Positions 21,938 through 23,509 of a DNA stretch of 23,509 nucleotides are shown here, piece after piece. This DNA comes from JANQUM01 sp047630355 (GTDB lineage: Bacteria; Bacteroidota; Bacteroidia; Cytophagales; Spirosomataceae): the NCBI GenBank assembly GCA_047630355.1, contig JBLHXN010000052.1, positions 1 through 23,509 of the forward strand. Reading direction: 5' to 3'. The translations under genes were made by a program, and so were the position numbers. How positions within the stretch are numbered: position 1 is the first letter of the stretch; each line of letters starts with the position of its first letter. The notes beneath the pieces were generated by a model. It was not told where the DNA came from and ran no database searches. It saw nothing but the letters and a program-made list of their open reading frames with translations.

Positions 21938-23395
21938 ATGAAAGCCCTCCTCGCCCTATTCCTACTTCTATTTCTCGGAATTCAAAAAGAACCCGCGAAA
22001 AAGCAGCCTAATATCCTTTTCATTGCCGTAGATGATCTCCGCCCCGAATTGGGTTGTTACGGAAACGAAATCATCAAAACACCTAATATTGATAAACTGG
22101 CGGCGGATGGGCATTTGTTTAAAAATCACTTCGTTTCCGTTCCCACTTGCGGAGCATCCCGGCAGGCGTTGTTGACAGGTTTTCATCCTCGCTCTACGCA
22201 ACATTTGAGCAATCATGCTTCAGAAATTTTCATTTCTGGGAAGCCGGAAACTGACCGTCCCGAAACGTTCATTCATCACTTAAAAAGAAATGGTTATCGT
22301 ACCGTCGGAATCGGAAAAATCAGCCATAACCCCGAAGGTAAAGTTTACGGGTACGAAGAATCAAACAAAGGAACACCTCGTGAACTCCCGCACAGTTGGA
22401 ACGAACTCGTTTTTGATTCCGGGAAGTGGGGAACGGCTCACAATGCGTTCTTTGGTTACGCCGACGGAACGAACCGAAATACGCTAAAAAAGCAGGTAAA
22501 ACCCTACGAAACCGCCGAGGTTTCTGACGAAGGTTACGTTGATGGACTGACGGCAAATTTAGCGGCTGACAAAATTAGTGAATTGAGCAAAAGAGAGAAA
22601 CCTTTCATGCTCGCCGTTGGGTTTTTCAAACCGCATTTACCGTTTAATGCTCCAAAGAAATACTGGGATTTGTACGATAGAAACGAAATTCAAACCGCAC
22701 CTTTTCAAGCCGTTCCCGAAAATGCCTCTTCGATGAGCCTGCACGATAGTGGCGAATTTAACCAATACAAATTAGGTGAAGAAAAGGCAAGTTTAGAAAA
22801 ACCCGTCTCGGAAGCGTACGCTCAAAAGTTGCGACACGCCTATTACGCCGCAGTAAGCTATACCGACGCTCAGGTTGGCAAGCTGATTTCTCAACTGAAA
22901 AAAGAAGGGATTTACGACAATACCATTATTGTATTATGGGGAGACCACGGTTGGCACCTCGGCGATCAAAACGTTTGGGGAAAGCATACTTGCTTCGACC
23001 GGGCGTTGCGTAGTCCGTTGATTATTAAAACAACCGAAAAGGTAAATTCACGAATAAACGAAGTAGTAAGTAGCGTAGATATTTACCCGACGATAATGGA
23101 ATTAGTCAACGTAAATATGCCGCACAAAACCGATGGCAAAGGTCTGACTGGTTTGATAAAAGGAAAATCTAAAAATTGGAAAAACACGGCGTTCAGCTAT
23201 TATAATAATCGCCTTTCCGTGCGAACGCCGCGTTATAGAATCACGGAATATTTCGGAGAAAGTGGCTCGAAAATTGACTTGTACGACTTACAAAACGACC
23301 CGTTTGAAACAAAAAACATTGCTGCTGATAATGAGAGAGTTATCAGAAAGCTAAAGCCTTTACTAGAAGAAGCGAACAAAGGATTGTTCGAGTAA
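21938..23395 (+). CDS. Secreted type I sulfatase, iduronate-2-sulfatase-like
   Basis: This 485-residue sulfatase has an N-terminal signal segment (MKALLALFLLLFLGI). The alkaline-phosphatase-fold start NILFIAVDDLRPELGCYG carries the metal-binding Asp32-Asp33. The formylglycine motif is CGASR (Cys71-Arg75), followed by the usual LLTG (79-81 region). Other active-site positions are GIGKISH (Lys126, His130), KPHLPF (His233) and WGDHGWHLGD (Asp336, His337), then WGKH (Lys349, His350). The DDLRPELGCYG and GDHGWHLGDQNVWGKH blocks resemble human iduronate-2-sulfatase, so a sulfated uronic-acid or polysaccharide substrate is likely. Such enzymes let Bacteroidota degrade algal or animal sulfated glycans, but no SusCD pair or glycoside hydrolase is adjacent. 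Activation needs a formylglycine-generating or anSME maturase encoded elsewhere. It is read from its own promoter region after the toxin terminator. Confidence 0.93.
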   Translation: MKALLALFLLLFLGIQKEPAKKQPNILFIAVDDLRPELGCYGNEIIKTPNIDKLAADGHLFKNHFVSVPTCGASRQALLTGFHPRSTQHLSNHASEIFISGKPETDRPETFIHHLKRNGYRTVGIGKISHNPEGKVYGYEESNKGTPRELPHSWNELVFDSGKWGTAHNAFFGYADGTNRNTLKKQVKPYETAEVSDEGYVDGLTANLAADKISELSKREKPFMLAVGFFKPHLPFNAPKKYWDLYDRNEIQTAPFQAVPENASSMSLHDSGEFNQYKLGEEKASLEKPVSEAYAQKLRHAYYAAVSYTDAQVGKLISQLKKEGIYDNTIIVLWGDHGWHLGDQNVWGKHTCFDRALRSPLIIKTTEKVNSRINEVVSSVDIYPTIMELVNVNMPHKTDGKGLTGLIKGKSKNWKNTAFSYYNNRLSVRTPRYRITEYFGESGSKIDLYDLQNDPFETKNIAADNERVIRKLKPLLEEANKGLFE

Positions 23396-23419
23396 AAATC
23401 ATCTCCCGCACGCTGTAAC

Positions 23420-23509
23420 ATGCTCTTTACCCGTGAAAACATAGAAAATACCTACGCCGAAAATCGGTTCACCAGCCTCTCCGATGCGGGCGGCGGCGAT
23501 AACTCCCGC
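23420..23509 (+). CDS. 5' end of an unrecognised gene, cut by the window edge
   Basis: ATG at 23420 opens a frame that stays open for 30 codons to the edge (starting MLFTRENIENTYAENRFTSL and continuing with a Gly/Asp-rich stretch). It starts 24 bases after the sulfatase stop on the same strand. Too little is visible to assign a family. The opening faintly recalls small phage-type head or tail proteins, but I would not rely on that. It could also be a chance frame. Confidence 0.4.
   Translation, partial: MLFTRENIENTYAENRFTSLSDAGGGDNSR

Overview
The window looks like chromosome from a Bacteroidota bacterium, most likely a Cytophagales-type environmental species. The evidence is two GLPGLI-family genes plus a broken third, a PorT-type protein beside UbiE (menaquinone), several TAnnTTTG promoter elements, A-rich start contexts in place of strong Shine-Dalgarno sites, outer-membrane proteins with N-terminal carboxypeptidase-regulatory-like domains, and moderate-to-low GC. 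I see no rRNA, tRNA, CRISPR array or intact insertion sequence.

Layout. 1-3004 (+): the 3' end of a CPBP membrane protease, a TauD/TfdA-type dioxygenase, and a stand-alone mraY with its own terminator. 3089-6774 (-): a GLPGLI gene translationally coupled (ATGA overlap) to a large TonB-receptor-like outer-membrane barrel whose N-terminus has been lengthened by a GC-rich palindromic repeat-like element. 6771-10400: an accessory locus made of two tandem, diverged copies of one unit: GLPGLI gene (-), small Cys-containing secreted peptide (-), shared operator/promoter, helix-turn-helix regulator (+). 10580-14001: housekeeping genes cutC (+), porT-like (-), ubiE (-), pyrD (-). 14374-21035 (+): a TetR-TolC-adaptor-RND efflux operon starting with an apparently leaderless GTG. 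21159-21822 (+): a VapBC-like toxin-antitoxin pair bracketed by two identical terminator hairpins. 21938-23395 (+): a secreted iduronate-2-sulfatase-like sulfatase. 23420-end (+): start of an unrecognised gene.

The most unusual region is 5.9-10.4 kb. The two units have decayed in complementary ways. Unit A keeps an intact GLPGLI gene but its peptide has an in-frame TGA and its regulator has a frameshift and a TAG. Unit B keeps an intact peptide and regulator HTH domain but its GLPGLI gene carries TGA at a conserved Trp. Together they amount to about one working set. The peptides share a nearly identical signal peptide and 5' region, while the mature part differs apart from a C-x4-C-x3-C pattern and a near-terminal Cys. 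In copy B the Cys motif is encoded by a near-perfect 48-bp palindrome in codon register. I infer a GLPGLI / secreted Cys-peptide / HTH / TonB-like-receptor module of unknown function. All alignments were done by eye.
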